Part shown: positions 6,841 to 14,796 of the stretch, piece by piece
Layout: every line of letters starts with the position of its first letter
Position numbering within the stretch: the stretch's first letter is position 1
Source of the DNA: JBMNTU01 sp050945895
GTDB lineage: Bacteria; Bacillota; Clostridia; Christensenellales; Christensenellaceae
DNA: 19,072 bases
Assembly (NCBI GenBank): GCA_050945895.1
Contig: JBMNTU010000036.1
Span: 1-19,072, forward strand
Reading direction: 5' to 3'
Position numbers and translations under genes: made by a program
The notes under the pieces: model-generated
The model's database searches: none
Told to the model about the DNA's origin: nothing
What the model saw: the letters and a program-made list of their open reading frames with translations, nothing else

Positions 6841-7458
6841 ATGGAACAGCAAGCATTGAAAAACACCGATACGCACGAAAAAATACTGGAAAGCGCCCTC
6901 GTTGTATTTTCCCATAAAGGATATACGGCAGCCACGATTAACAATATTGCCCGGTATGCGGGGCTGACGCCGCTCACGGTTTTCCGGCACTTTGAAGATA
7001 AGCGCAACCTGTTTTTATCTGTGGTGGACGAATATGCAGACATCAAAATAAATTTTCCGACGCTGGATATGCTGACGGACGGCAAGTCCATTGAAAAAGA
7101 CCTTGAACTGCTTGCAGATGCGTATTTTGAGACGATATTTTCCAACATCCATATACTGCGTATTTTTATTGGAGAGGGAAAGTTCTTTCCGGAGCTGCAA
7201 GAAAAGATGTGGGTTATACCGCCGCTTTTGCTGCGGCATTTTAAAGGATACCTGACGACGCTTCCGCAGCTTTCCGAAACAACTATGCGGGATGTCGAGC
7301 TTACCAGTGAAATGTTTTTGTCGCACATCGTCCGCCGCGCGCTCGAATATAATAAGCACGATAACATATGGGAGTATAACGACAAGCTGGCGGAGGATTT
7401 CCGGCAGGTTGTCCGGCCGACGGTCCTGTTTATGGCCGATTTTCTTTTGATGGGGTAA
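6841..7458 (+). CDS. TetR-family transcriptional regulator (second of tandem pair)
   Basis: A 205-residue TetR-type regulator. The helix-turn-helix spans about residues 12-58; the recognition segment LTVFRHFEDKRNL (45-57) shares the TVFRxF core with the preceding regulator, as do the GY turn and IA helix residues. The C-terminal half has diverged. An in-frame GTG at 6829 would add four residues, but the ATG at 6841 is preferred because GGGGAT sits about 6 nt upstream. It is probably co-transcribed with the first regulator and is closed by the terminator at 7501-7524. The pair might form separate homodimers or a heterodimer; the sequence cannot decide this. Confidence 0.88.
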   Translation: MEQQALKNTDTHEKILESALVVFSHKGYTAATINNIARYAGLTPLTVFRHFEDKRNLFLSVVDEYADIKINFPTLDMLTDGKSIEKDLELLADAYFETIFSNIHILRIFIGEGKFFPELQEKMWVIPPLLLRHFKGYLTTLPQLSETTMRDVELTSEMFLSHIVRRALEYNKHDNIWEYNDKLAEDFRQVVRPTVLFMADFLLMG

Positions 7459-7500
7459 TCCGAACAGCCATGGAAATTTTATATTGGTGAATGAAAAGTA

Positions 7501-7524
7501 AAAAACGCCCGTACGGGCGTTTTT
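7501..7524. terminator. Bidirectional terminator between tetR pair and metH
   Basis: A perfect 24-bp palindrome: AAAAACGCCCGT (7501-7512) followed by its exact reverse complement (7513-7524). Folded, it gives a GC-rich stem with A-run before and T-run after on both strands. It lies 42 nt after the second TetR stop and 11 nt after the metH stop, so it serves both convergent units. Confidence 0.9.
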
Positions 7525-7535
7525 ATGTGATAAAT

Positions 7536-9902
7536 CTATTCTCCGAAAAAGCTGTTGGCGATGGCTACGCCCTTCATTGCGTCTTTTGCGTAGTAGTCTG
7601 CCCCAACAAATTCCGCGTATTCTTCGTTCAGTACCGCGCCGCCCACAAAAAAGCTGCACGCAAGGCCTGCGTCGCGGACTGCCGCAATGGTATCCTTCAT
7701 GCTTTTAACGGTCGTGGTCATAAGCGCGCTGAGGCCGGCCAGCCGAATTTGCTGATCTTGGATGGTATCCACAACCAATTGAATGGGCACATCCTTGCCC
7801 AGGTCCACGATTTCGTAGCCGTAGTTTTCCAGCAGCATGCGCACGATATTTTTGCCGATGTCGTGAATATCTCCGTAAACGGTCGCCAGCAGAATCTTGC
7901 CCTTTGAATGCCGCTTTTCGCCGGAGTTTCTCATATGGTCACTGATTACGCCAAAACCGTTTTGCACCGTTTGTGCAGAAAGCATGAGCTGGGGAAGAAA
8001 AATTTCCCCGGCTTCGTAGCGCTTGCCCACGCTGTTTAGTGCAGGAATGAACGACTGGTCGATGATATCGAGCGGAGAAGAGGTTTGAAGCATTTTTGCC
8101 ACTTTGCCAGAAGCCTGCTCTTTGCGTCCCTGCTCGATGATTTCCATTAAGGACAGCTCTGTTTCGGTTGCGTCCGGGGGCGCGGCGGGCGCGGTTTGCG
8201 TGTGTTTTCCGATGTATATGGCGGCGTCTCTGTCTTCGTTATTCAGCACGCGGTATACGTCCAGCACATCGCGGTAGCGCGGGGAAAGCGGGTTGATGAT
8301 GGCGGCGTCCAGCCCGGCGCCAAGTGCGGCCGCCAGAAATGTGGCGTTGATGACTTCGCGGTCCGGAAGGCCAAACGATACGTTGCTGATACCCAGGACT
8401 GTTTTGAGGCCCAACTCCGCCTTGACCAGCCGGATGGATGCAAGCGTTTCTTTTACCTGCGATTGCTGTGCGGATGCGGTAAGCACGAGGCAGTCGATCA
8501 GTAGGTTTTCTTCGGGTATGCCATAGGCGGCGGCCGTGTCGCGTATGCGCCGTGCGATGGCAAGGCGTTCCTGCGCCGCAGGGGGGATGCCGTTTTCGTC
8601 CAGCGTGAGGCCGATAACAAGCGCACCGTATTTTTTGGCGATGGGGAAGACCTGCTCCATCACTTCCTTTTTTCCGTTGACGGAATTGATGATCGGCTTG
8701 CCGTTATAGACCCGTACCGCCGCTTCGATGGCGGCAGGGTCGGCGCTATCGATCTGGAGCGGCGCGCCTACCACGCCCTGCACGGTTCGGACGGCGTTTA
8801 CAAGTGTTTTGGGCTCGTCAATTTCAGGCAGGCCGACATTGACGTCCAGCACCTGCGCACCCGCCTGCACCTGTGCAATTGCTTCGTTGACAAGATAAGC
8901 GGTATCGTTCTCGCGCAGCGCCTGCTGCATTTTTTTCTTGCCGGTAGGGTTGAGCCGCTCGCCGATTTCGGTGGTGGCCCCGTCCAGTATGACCGTACGG
9001 GTGCCGGAGGTGCAAGCGCATACGCGAAGCGGATTTGCGGACACAGGGCGCATATTGCCAACCTTTTCCTTAAGCAGGCGGATGTTTTCGGGCGTGGTGC
9101 CGCAGCAGCCGCCGACGATACGCACACCCTGGCGCACCATTTCAAAAACCTGGGACGCAAACGATTCCGGCTCCAGCTCGTAGATGGCCTGCCCATCGCG
9201 CATAACGGGCATTCCGGCGTTTGCCTGCAAAAGAATGGGCAGGCGGGAATATTTGAGCATGGTTTCTATAACGGGCCGCAAGGACGCCGGGCCAAGCGAG
9301 CAGTTGACGCCCAGTGCATCCACTCCCAGATCCTGCAACAATACGGTTGCGGTAAGGGCGTCGCAGCCCACGAAGGTGCGCCCGTCCTCCTGGAAGGTCA
9401 TGGAGCAGAAAACCGGAAGGCTGGTGTTTTCCTTGGCGGCCAGTATGGCGGCTTTGGCCTCGTACGGGTCGGAAATGGTCTCTATTAAGATGAGGTCGGC
9501 ACCCGCCGCCTGCCCGGCAATCATCTGCTTTTTGTATACCTCGTAGGCGCGCTCGAAGCCGATGGTTCCCATAGGCTCCATCAACTGCCCAAGCGGCCCC
9601 ACATCCATTGCGACAAAACGCGCGCCGGCTGCTTTTGCGCAGCGGACACCAGCTTCGATGATTGCTTCGACGCTGTGCTCCTTGCCCAGCTTTAGCTCGT
9701 GCGCCTGAAACGTATTGGTGGTAATGATATCTGCGCCCGCGCGCACATACTCCCGGTGGATATCGGTGATGATATCCGGATTGGTGCCGTTTAGCAGCTC
9801 GGGAAGCGCGCCCGGCGCAAGGCCGCGTTTTTGCAGCATGGTGCCCATTGCGCCGTCAAAGAACACGATATTATTTTGGATTAGCTTCTGTAGTTCAGTC
9901 AT
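7536..9902 (-). CDS. metH: Cobalamin-dependent methionine synthase, catalytic part (no reactivation domain)
   Basis: Transfers a methyl group from methyl-tetrahydrofolate through cobalamin to homocysteine, giving methionine. The 788 residues hold three of the four MetH modules in order. The homocysteine domain (1-285) has zinc ligands C201 (GVNCSLGP) and C266-C267 (GGCCGTTPENI). The pterin-binding domain (about 300-560) has GERLNPTGKKK and the VLDVNVGLPE strand. The cobalamin module (about 585-788) has D678-x-H680-x2-G683 (GDIHDIGKN), whose His is the lower cobalt ligand, plus SALMTTTV. E. coli MetH is about 1,230 residues; the missing C-terminal AdoMet reactivation domain is supplied by the gene just upstream. 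The ATG is 3 nt after that gene's stop, with AAAGGA overlapping its end, implying coupled translation. Confidence 0.95.
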   Translation of the reverse strand: MTELQKLIQNNIVFFDGAMGTMLQKRGLAPGALPELLNGTNPDIITDIHREYVRAGADIITTNTFQAHELKLGKEHSVEAIIEAGVRCAKAAGARFVAMDVGPLGQLMEPMGTIGFERAYEVYKKQMIAGQAAGADLILIETISDPYEAKAAILAAKENTSLPVFCSMTFQEDGRTFVGCDALTATVLLQDLGVDALGVNCSLGPASLRPVIETMLKYSRLPILLQANAGMPVMRDGQAIYELEPESFASQVFEMVRQGVRIVGGCCGTTPENIRLLKEKVGNMRPVSANPLRVCACTSGTRTVILDGATTEIGERLNPTGKKKMQQALRENDTAYLVNEAIAQVQAGAQVLDVNVGLPEIDEPKTLVNAVRTVQGVVGAPLQIDSADPAAIEAAVRVYNGKPIINSVNGKKEVMEQVFPIAKKYGALVIGLTLDENGIPPAAQERLAIARRIRDTAAAYGIPEENLLIDCLVLTASAQQSQVKETLASIRLVKAELGLKTVLGISNVSFGLPDREVINATFLAAALGAGLDAAIINPLSPRYRDVLDVYRVLNNEDRDAAIYIGKHTQTAPAAPPDATETELSLMEIIEQGRKEQASGKVAKMLQTSSPLDIIDQSFIPALNSVGKRYEAGEIFLPQLMLSAQTVQNGFGVISDHMRNSGEKRHSKGKILLATVYGDIHDIGKNIVRMLLENYGYEIVDLGKDVPIQLVVDTIQDQQIRLAGLSALMTTTVKSMKDTIAAVRDAGLACSFFVGGAVLNEEYAEFVGADYYAKDAMKGVAIANSFFGE

Positions 9903-9905
9903 TTC

Positions 9906-10553
9906 TTATCCTTTCCGGAAATTACAGGTATCGCTTTGCGCACACCGGGTGCAGCCGCCCGGGCCTTTTTGCAAATGCGGGCCCAGCCCGATTAGTGCGG
10001 TGACCGATTTACGCGGCAGCATAATCAAGCTTTCGGTACATGTCAGGCCGATTTTGCGGCCTGCATCGAGTATGGAAAGCAGCGCGGGCTGCAGGCCGAG
10101 CGGCAGGTCTCCGTAGCCGGGGCTGAAGCGCGGGGTGGCAGTAAGGCCGGATTGCTGCGCTTCGCCGCATATCTGCTGCTCGATTTCGTCACAGTATTGC
10201 TCTATTAGCTGGGTCGCGCAGGCGTCCAATACAAGCGAACGCGTAAGGTCGGTGCTTTGGCTGCGCAGGATGAGGCTGTCTGCCGCAGTGCCCAGCGTGG
10301 CGGCCATTAAAACGGCCTGCGTGCACCCGTCCAAAAGCCGCGCGATGTCTTTTCCCGGCAAAAGAAGCGCTGCGTTTTCGAGGAAAACACCTTCTTTACG
10401 GAAACTGACAGGCAAAGCCAAACGGACATGGCGGGGCGTTGCGGCCTCGCGTATTTGGCCCATGCATTCTTCGAGCAGCCGGTCTATGTTCTCCTGGACT
10501 TCATGACCTTTGTGGCCCAAATAACGGAGGACCTCCGCTTTTGCCTTATCCAT
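9906..10553 (-). CDS. MetH reactivation-domain protein, stand-alone
   Basis: A 215-residue protein matching the vitamin-B12-dependent methionine synthase activation domain (Met_synt_B12 fold), which binds AdoMet and remethylates cobalamin that has oxidised to the inactive form. The AdoMet-binding signature RxxPGY is present as R142-F-S-P-G-Y147, followed by GDLPLGLQ, and the family's PRKSVTALIGLG segment is at 180-191. A Cys cluster C201-x2-C204-x5-C210 ends the chain, which the E. coli domain does not have in this form. The gene precedes metH in the same operon with a 3-nt gap. AAGGA lies 9 nt before the ATG. Separate reactivation proteins are known from Thermotoga and many clostridia, so this is a split enzyme and not a broken gene. 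Confidence 0.88.
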   Translation of the reverse strand: MDKAKAEVLRYLGHKGHEVQENIDRLLEECMGQIREAATPRHVRLALPVSFRKEGVFLENAALLLPGKDIARLLDGCTQAVLMAATLGTAADSLILRSQSTDLTRSLVLDACATQLIEQYCDEIEQQICGEAQQSGLTATPRFSPGYGDLPLGLQPALLSILDAGRKIGLTCTESLIMLPRKSVTALIGLGPHLQKGPGGCTRCAQSDTCNFRKG

Positions 10554-10587
10554 GCAATTTCATCCTTTGCGCAGTGAAATAAAACAT

Positions 10588-10621
10588 CCAGCACGGAAGC
10601 ATTGGTTATACTCCGCACTGG
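10588..10621 (-). other. Leader hairpin of the metH operon or terminator of the export operon
   Basis: On the minus strand an 11-bp stem (three G-U pairs) closes a 12-nt loop: CCAGTGCGGAG pairs with TTCCGTGCTGG. TGTTTTATTTC follows, so it could end transcription arriving from the gene at 10667-12532. A TATAAT lies at 10630-10625, only 3 nt upstream, so the hairpin could equally form at the very 5' end of the metH-operon message. The two readings are not exclusive. Confidence 0.5.
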
Positions 10622-10624
10622 ATT

Positions 10625-10630
10625 ATTATA
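10625..10630 (-). promoter_or_regulatory. Possible -10 box of the metH operon
   Basis: TATAAT on the minus strand, 72 nt upstream of the reactivation-protein ATG. I find no convincing -35 hexamer 16-18 bp upstream (the 17-bp position reads CGTCTA), so this is a tentative promoter. The leader would be about 65 nt, too short for a cobalamin or SAM riboswitch. Confidence 0.35.
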
Positions 10631-10666
10631 TCATACATTCAATGGAATAGACGGGCATTTTATGGC

Positions 10667-12532
10667 TTATGACTCGTCTTTTACAAACAGCGCCTTCAAC
10701 CTGTCCCAAAATGTCTGCGTCTGATCTTCGCTGGTTTGTTCCGGCTCCTCTTCAATCTCCGGCTTTTCTATGCTGTCGCTTTGTAGCACAAACTGGACAA
10801 ATTCGGTGCTGCTGTTTTTTGAAGAAGTGAAGGAGACAGGATCGAAATCGGCAGGCATGTATTCGTCCTTCATTTTGTCTGTTTCTTGCTGGATTAGGTC
10901 GGGCAAGTCTGCAATTTCGTCGTTCAGCGTGCCTGTGCCGTCGTACAATTCACCAATGCCGCTATTCAGTTCGCTTACACCGCCGCTGAAAGAAGCGATT
11001 CCCGAATGGAATGCTCCGTAATTCGACGCCAGCGTTCCAATTCCGTTTGCATAGCCGACCAGCCCGGAATGGAAATCGGAATATTCCTGAGACAATGCTA
11101 TTAAGCCGGGAACAAGCTCCTTTAGCTTGTCGAGCCCGTCGAGCTTGGAAAGAGAAGTTTTGATTTCCTCTGCGGTTTCATCCAGCGTACCGGCCATTAC
11201 TCCAATAGAGCCGGTAGCAGCATCGATGGCGCCGCCTACAGCATCAAAAGAGCCCCTAACGGTTGCGTACGTCCCCTTTACCTTTTGTGCGGATGCATAA
11301 GCACCCACAACTTCGTTTAGGGAGGGAACAAGAGAGGGGTCGATGCCCGCGTACAGGGAATCGATTGTAGATTGAGGAATATCGGGTATGGCCTGGATGG
11401 CGGAATCGAGCGCGGCATGCGCAGGAACGAACCCATCCTTCAGCTTTGTTAGCCCGTCCGTAAGTCCGCGCAGCCCGTCTGCAAGCCTGGAAAGCCCTTC
11501 GGGCAGGGCGGATATTTGACTTAGGTCGATTTCGTCGAGTGCGCCTGATGAAAGACCGGCGGCAATTTGCGCCAACCCGTCGCTGATCTTGGAAGACCCC
11601 TCGATGAGGCGTGCAGAATTGCCGTTCAGCAGGTCTAGCCCGTTTTTGATTCCGGAAGAGCCTGTTACAAGCGAATCGGCGCCGCTTTTCATTTCGGCAG
11701 TACCCTCTTCCAGATCGCCCACGCCGTCGTTTAATTCGGAAATTGCTTCGGGCAGCTGGTCTAGGTCGGAAAGGCTGTCGTCCATATCGGGGAAATCCAT
11801 ACTCATAGAGTAGGGCATAGCAGAAACGTCGATTCCCGCCATAGCAAAATCTTGCACATCGGATGTGAGCGCAAAGTCGGCGTCTCCTCCCGGCAGCACG
11901 GTATACGCGATTACCCTGTTTTTACCAGCGCTTGCAAGCGTGCCATCCGGCGCTTCTATGTTGCTGCATTTTTCGGTGTCCAGCGTTACGGTAATTTGAA
12001 GCATATAGTTGTCATAAAAGGTTGGGTCGACCGCCGCATTTTGCCGCGTGGAAATTTGAAGCTCCAGATTGCCGCTTTGGCCTGCCAGCTCGTCCGGCAG
12101 TATGCTTTTTCCATCCAGCGTGTAGGAAAAGTCGAAAACCCATGGCAGGTCGGTAGCTGCCATATTTCCCTGATAGTCGTAATTTTCTTCGGTAGCATCG
12201 AAGGATACCACATCGCCAGTCAAATCTATTGGCTGTGTATTTGTTAGGTTAACGACCGAATGATAATCGCCGTAATCGGTTATTTTTCCAGCTTTGTCTA
12301 CGGAAAAATGATTGACGGTATAAATAGAGCTGACGCTGCCGCTTGCCAAAAGCCGGGCATACACCACCTCGTCCTTATTTTTTACGCCGGCCGCAGCCTG
12401 TCCTGCCGCTTTTTCCCCCTGCCCGGCATTGCCTGTTGCCTCTGCTGCAACTGCCGATGCGCTAAAGCTAAAGGCAGACAAAGCGACAATGGCGGCCGCT
12501 ATGGCAGTGGTAAAAATCCGTTTAAATTTCAT
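10667..12532 (-). CDS. Secreted protein with X-X-X-Leu-X-X-Gly heptad repeats (MMPL partner)
   Basis: A 621-residue exported protein. Residues 1-30 form a signal peptide ending near SASAVAAEA, with no lipobox. About 55-245 look like a beta-rich domain. Residues 255-370 and 480-545 carry runs of LxxG heptads (for example ELNDGVGDLEEGTAEMKSG), the repeat seen in YhgE/Pip-type proteins and expected to form long amphipathic helices. A segment FDPVSFTSSKNSSTEF (563-578) follows, then an acidic tail ending in an amphipathic WDRLKALF helix. There is no C-terminal transmembrane segment. The start overlaps the exporter gene's end by 11 nt, with AAGGAG inside that gene, so translation is coupled. It probably works outside the membrane with the exporter; its biochemical role is unknown. 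Confidence 0.8.
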   Translation of the reverse strand: MKFKRIFTTAIAAAIVALSAFSFSASAVAAEATGNAGQGEKAAGQAAAGVKNKDEVVYARLLASGSVSSIYTVNHFSVDKAGKITDYGDYHSVVNLTNTQPIDLTGDVVSFDATEENYDYQGNMAATDLPWVFDFSYTLDGKSILPDELAGQSGNLELQISTRQNAAVDPTFYDNYMLQITVTLDTEKCSNIEAPDGTLASAGKNRVIAYTVLPGGDADFALTSDVQDFAMAGIDVSAMPYSMSMDFPDMDDSLSDLDQLPEAISELNDGVGDLEEGTAEMKSGADSLVTGSSGIKNGLDLLNGNSARLIEGSSKISDGLAQIAAGLSSGALDEIDLSQISALPEGLSRLADGLRGLTDGLTKLKDGFVPAHAALDSAIQAIPDIPQSTIDSLYAGIDPSLVPSLNEVVGAYASAQKVKGTYATVRGSFDAVGGAIDAATGSIGVMAGTLDETAEEIKTSLSKLDGLDKLKELVPGLIALSQEYSDFHSGLVGYANGIGTLASNYGAFHSGIASFSGGVSELNSGIGELYDGTGTLNDEIADLPDLIQQETDKMKDEYMPADFDPVSFTSSKNSSTEFVQFVLQSDSIEKPEIEEEPEQTSEDQTQTFWDRLKALFVKDES

Positions 12533-14627
12533 GGCTGGTCTCCTTAGAATCCTGTTCTAGATCGATCGTTCGTTTTTCCTGATAAAACCGTGATTTATAA
12601 GTAGTTTTTGCAATTGCCTTGTCAAAAATCCTGAGCATGGCGGGAAGGAAGCATACCACCATGACCAATGAAAGCAGCGTTCCCCTGCCAAGCAGCAACC
12701 CAATGTCCGACACAGGCGGGTTAGAGGAGGTTGCATACAGCGTGAAGCCGGCAGTCGCAAGTGTCGCGGCGGAAACGAGTATGGACTTGAAAGAGTCACC
12801 CATTGCTTTGTGCATGGCTTCCTTTTGCGGCATAAACCGCCGTTTTTTTAGGTAAGTATTGGTTAGCAGGATGGCATAATCCACCGTTGCGCCAAGCTGT
12901 ACGGTATTGAGCACAAGATAGCCGATAAAGTTGATGGAAATTCCTGAAAAATAAGGAATGGCAAGGTTGACCCATATTCCCGTTTCAATGGTCAGCAAAA
13001 GAATGAGCGGAAGCGTACCCGACCGGAAGGTAATGAGCAATACAAGAAAGATTGCGATTACGGCTATCAGCGTCACGAGCTGGTTATCCGTCTGGACGAC
13101 CGTCTTCATATCGTACAGGTTTGCGCTTTGGCCTGCCGAATATACTTCATCCCCATAGTAGGAGCGGGCGGTTCCCATTACATCTTCCACAGTGGAAAAC
13201 GCCAGATCGCCCTCCTCCGGTGTATCGGTGTATACGACAATGCGGGCGTAGTGATCGGAATAAAACTGGCTTGTAATATCTTCCCCCAAAAATTCGGGAG
13301 GGAATGCCGTGCCAACGGAATTTGCATACGAAATTACGCTGGTGACATGGTCGAGTTGTTCGAGGTCTTCGCTTAAGGCCAGCTCGTTTGCAACGTTTCC
13401 GCGGGGCACAAGCACCGCCATAACCGTCGACTGGCCGAAGGTTTCGCTAATCTCTGCCTTGCTACGCCCGCTTGTTCCGGTAGAGTCTACACTGCCGTTT
13501 CCGTAAAGAAAACCGGTTTGCCCCTGGCCCAAAAAGCTGGGAACAATGATAATAACGACCAAAATGACAGCGGGAATAGCCAGCTTAGAGAAAAAGCGGT
13601 TTACATTTTTAAAGGAGGGCATCAACGGACGGTGATGTGTCTTGTCGATTGCCTTATACATTAAAAGGGTGGCGGCCGGCAGGAAGATCATGGTGGACGC
13701 AAAGCTGAGCAATACGCCTTTTACAAGAACCAGCCCCAGGTCTGCGCCGATCTGGAATTGCATAAACACCAGCGCCAGAAAGCCGAATACAGTGGTCGAT
13801 GCGCTTGCGGCTACCGTCGACACAGAGTCTTTTATGGCGTGGCGCATGGCTTCGTTTACATCGGCATATTTTTTACGGTTGTCCGCAAAGCTATGCAGCA
13901 AGAAAATTGCATAATCCAGCGAAACCGCGAGCTGGAGAATGGGGCCGACCGAATTGGTCATAAAGGATACTTCGCCCAAAAAAATGTTGGTCCCCATATT
14001 GATGAGGATAGAAATGCCGATTGCCAGCAAGAACAGCAGCGGTTCGATCCACGACGAGGACGACAAAATCAGTATGGCAATGATGATGGGGAGCAATATG
14101 GCGATTGCGTTGCCCACCTCTGCTCCGGTGGCCTGCTGCATGGAAGCCAGGTCGGGAGCCTCGCCCGAAACAGCGTTTTCTTCTCCAATCAGGCTCCAGA
14201 TCGCCTCGGTGGCCTCTTTTTCCATGCCATCCTCGACCGTTACGGTAAATAGCGCATTGCCGCTCTTATAAAACCCTTCTACTATGTCGGGGTCGGCCAT
14301 TTCAAGCGGCTGTACGATGTCGATTGTGTCGTCTAGCCAAAGCACCTCGCTGACGCCGTCCACTTCAAAAAGCGCCTGCTTGTATTGCAACGCCTGCTGG
14401 ATGGATACGTCCTTCACCATGACATTGGTATTGGGCATGTTTCCGCCGAATTCATCCGCCATGATCTCGATTGCATGGGTGGATTGTGCATCGGGGGGGA
14501 GGTAGTCGGCCATGTTGTAGTTGACACCTACAAACATCGTCAAAAATGTGCAAACGATTGCGACCGCAACAAAAAGAATGATGATCAGTTTTTTGTGGTG
14601 TACGACAAAGTGCGCAAATTTTCCCAT
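12522..14627 (-). CDS. MMPL/RND-superfamily exporter
   Basis: A 701-residue integral membrane transporter with the duplicated RND layout: one helix, an extracellular domain, five helices, then the same again. TM1 is about residues 13-34. The VNYNMADYLPPDAQ opening of the first outer domain is typical. Each half carries the Asp-Tyr pair of MMPL proteins in its proton-relay helix: D238-Y239 (VSLDYAIFLLHSF) and D583-Y584 (ATVDYAILLTNTY). A frame opens at 14735, but it begins upstream of the predicted promoter; the ATG at 14627 has GGAGG 4 nt before it and starts a natural membrane protein. Such proteins export lipids, lipopeptides or hydrophobic drugs. It is divergent from a TetR gene, as expected for an inducible exporter. 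The substrate is unknown. Confidence 0.88.
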   Translation of the reverse strand: MGKFAHFVVHHKKLIIILFVAVAIVCTFLTMFVGVNYNMADYLPPDAQSTHAIEIMADEFGGNMPNTNVMVKDVSIQQALQYKQALFEVDGVSEVLWLDDTIDIVQPLEMADPDIVEGFYKSGNALFTVTVEDGMEKEATEAIWSLIGEENAVSGEAPDLASMQQATGAEVGNAIAILLPIIIAILILSSSSWIEPLLFLLAIGISILINMGTNIFLGEVSFMTNSVGPILQLAVSLDYAIFLLHSFADNRKKYADVNEAMRHAIKDSVSTVAASASTTVFGFLALVFMQFQIGADLGLVLVKGVLLSFASTMIFLPAATLLMYKAIDKTHHRPLMPSFKNVNRFFSKLAIPAVILVVIIIVPSFLGQGQTGFLYGNGSVDSTGTSGRSKAEISETFGQSTVMAVLVPRGNVANELALSEDLEQLDHVTSVISYANSVGTAFPPEFLGEDITSQFYSDHYARIVVYTDTPEEGDLAFSTVEDVMGTARSYYGDEVYSAGQSANLYDMKTVVQTDNQLVTLIAVIAIFLVLLITFRSGTLPLILLLTIETGIWVNLAIPYFSGISINFIGYLVLNTVQLGATVDYAILLTNTYLKKRRFMPQKEAMHKAMGDSFKSILVSAATLATAGFTLYATSSNPPVSDIGLLLGRGTLLSLVMVVCFLPAMLRIFDKAIAKTTYKSRFYQEKRTIDLEQDSKETSHEI

Positions 14628-14652
14628 TTTTCCTCCGGCAACGAACAGCCCG

Positions 14653-14681
14653 TTGCAATTTCGTGCATATTGTATTATAAT
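14653..14681 (+). promoter_or_regulatory. Promoter of the TetR gene at 14797
   Basis: -35 TTGCAA (14653-14658), 17-bp spacer, -10 TATAAT (14676-14681). Predicted start is near 14688, giving a leader of about 109 nt. Its -10 overlaps that of the opposing promoter. Confidence 0.6.
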
Positions 14682-14702
14682 CAACACGGTGTTCGATTTC
14701 AA
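14674..14702 (-). promoter_or_regulatory. Promoter of the MMPL exporter operon
   Basis: On the minus strand, -35 TTGAAA (14702-14697), 17-bp spacer, -10 TATAAT (14679-14674). Predicted start is near 14667, about 40 nt before the exporter ATG. Both spacing and hexamers are close to the vegetative consensus. Confidence 0.65.
14683..14693. promoter_or_regulatory. Operator-like dyad inside the divergent promoters
   Basis: AACAC-G-GTGTT, symmetric at every position, lies wholly in the -35/-10 spacer of the exporter promoter and across the predicted start of the TetR promoter. AATC and GATT just outside extend the symmetry with a half-base shift. A protein bound here would block both promoters, fitting a self-regulating TetR repressor. 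Confidence 0.5.
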
Positions 14703-14796
14703 CCAACAATGACGAGAAAAAAGTATTTTCCCCAACAGTTTCGAAAAAAATGTCGGATAACAACAGAAAATTCATAATCCGGAGGCTGTGCCAACC

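Noticed and set aside
7501..7524. Operator or recombination site (perfect palindrome)
   Set aside because: The A-run/GC stem/T-run layout between convergent genes is fully explained as a bidirectional terminator.
10554..10575. Five-codon upstream frame (ATG AAA TTG CAT GGA TAA) overlapping the reactivation-protein start
   Set aside because: Its ATG abuts the AAAGGA ribosome site and is too close for initiation, so it is likely a chance frame.
10554..10620. Cobalamin or SAM riboswitch before the MetH genes
   Set aside because: Only about 65 nt of leader is available and it shows a single hairpin. Neither riboswitch class fits this length or pattern.
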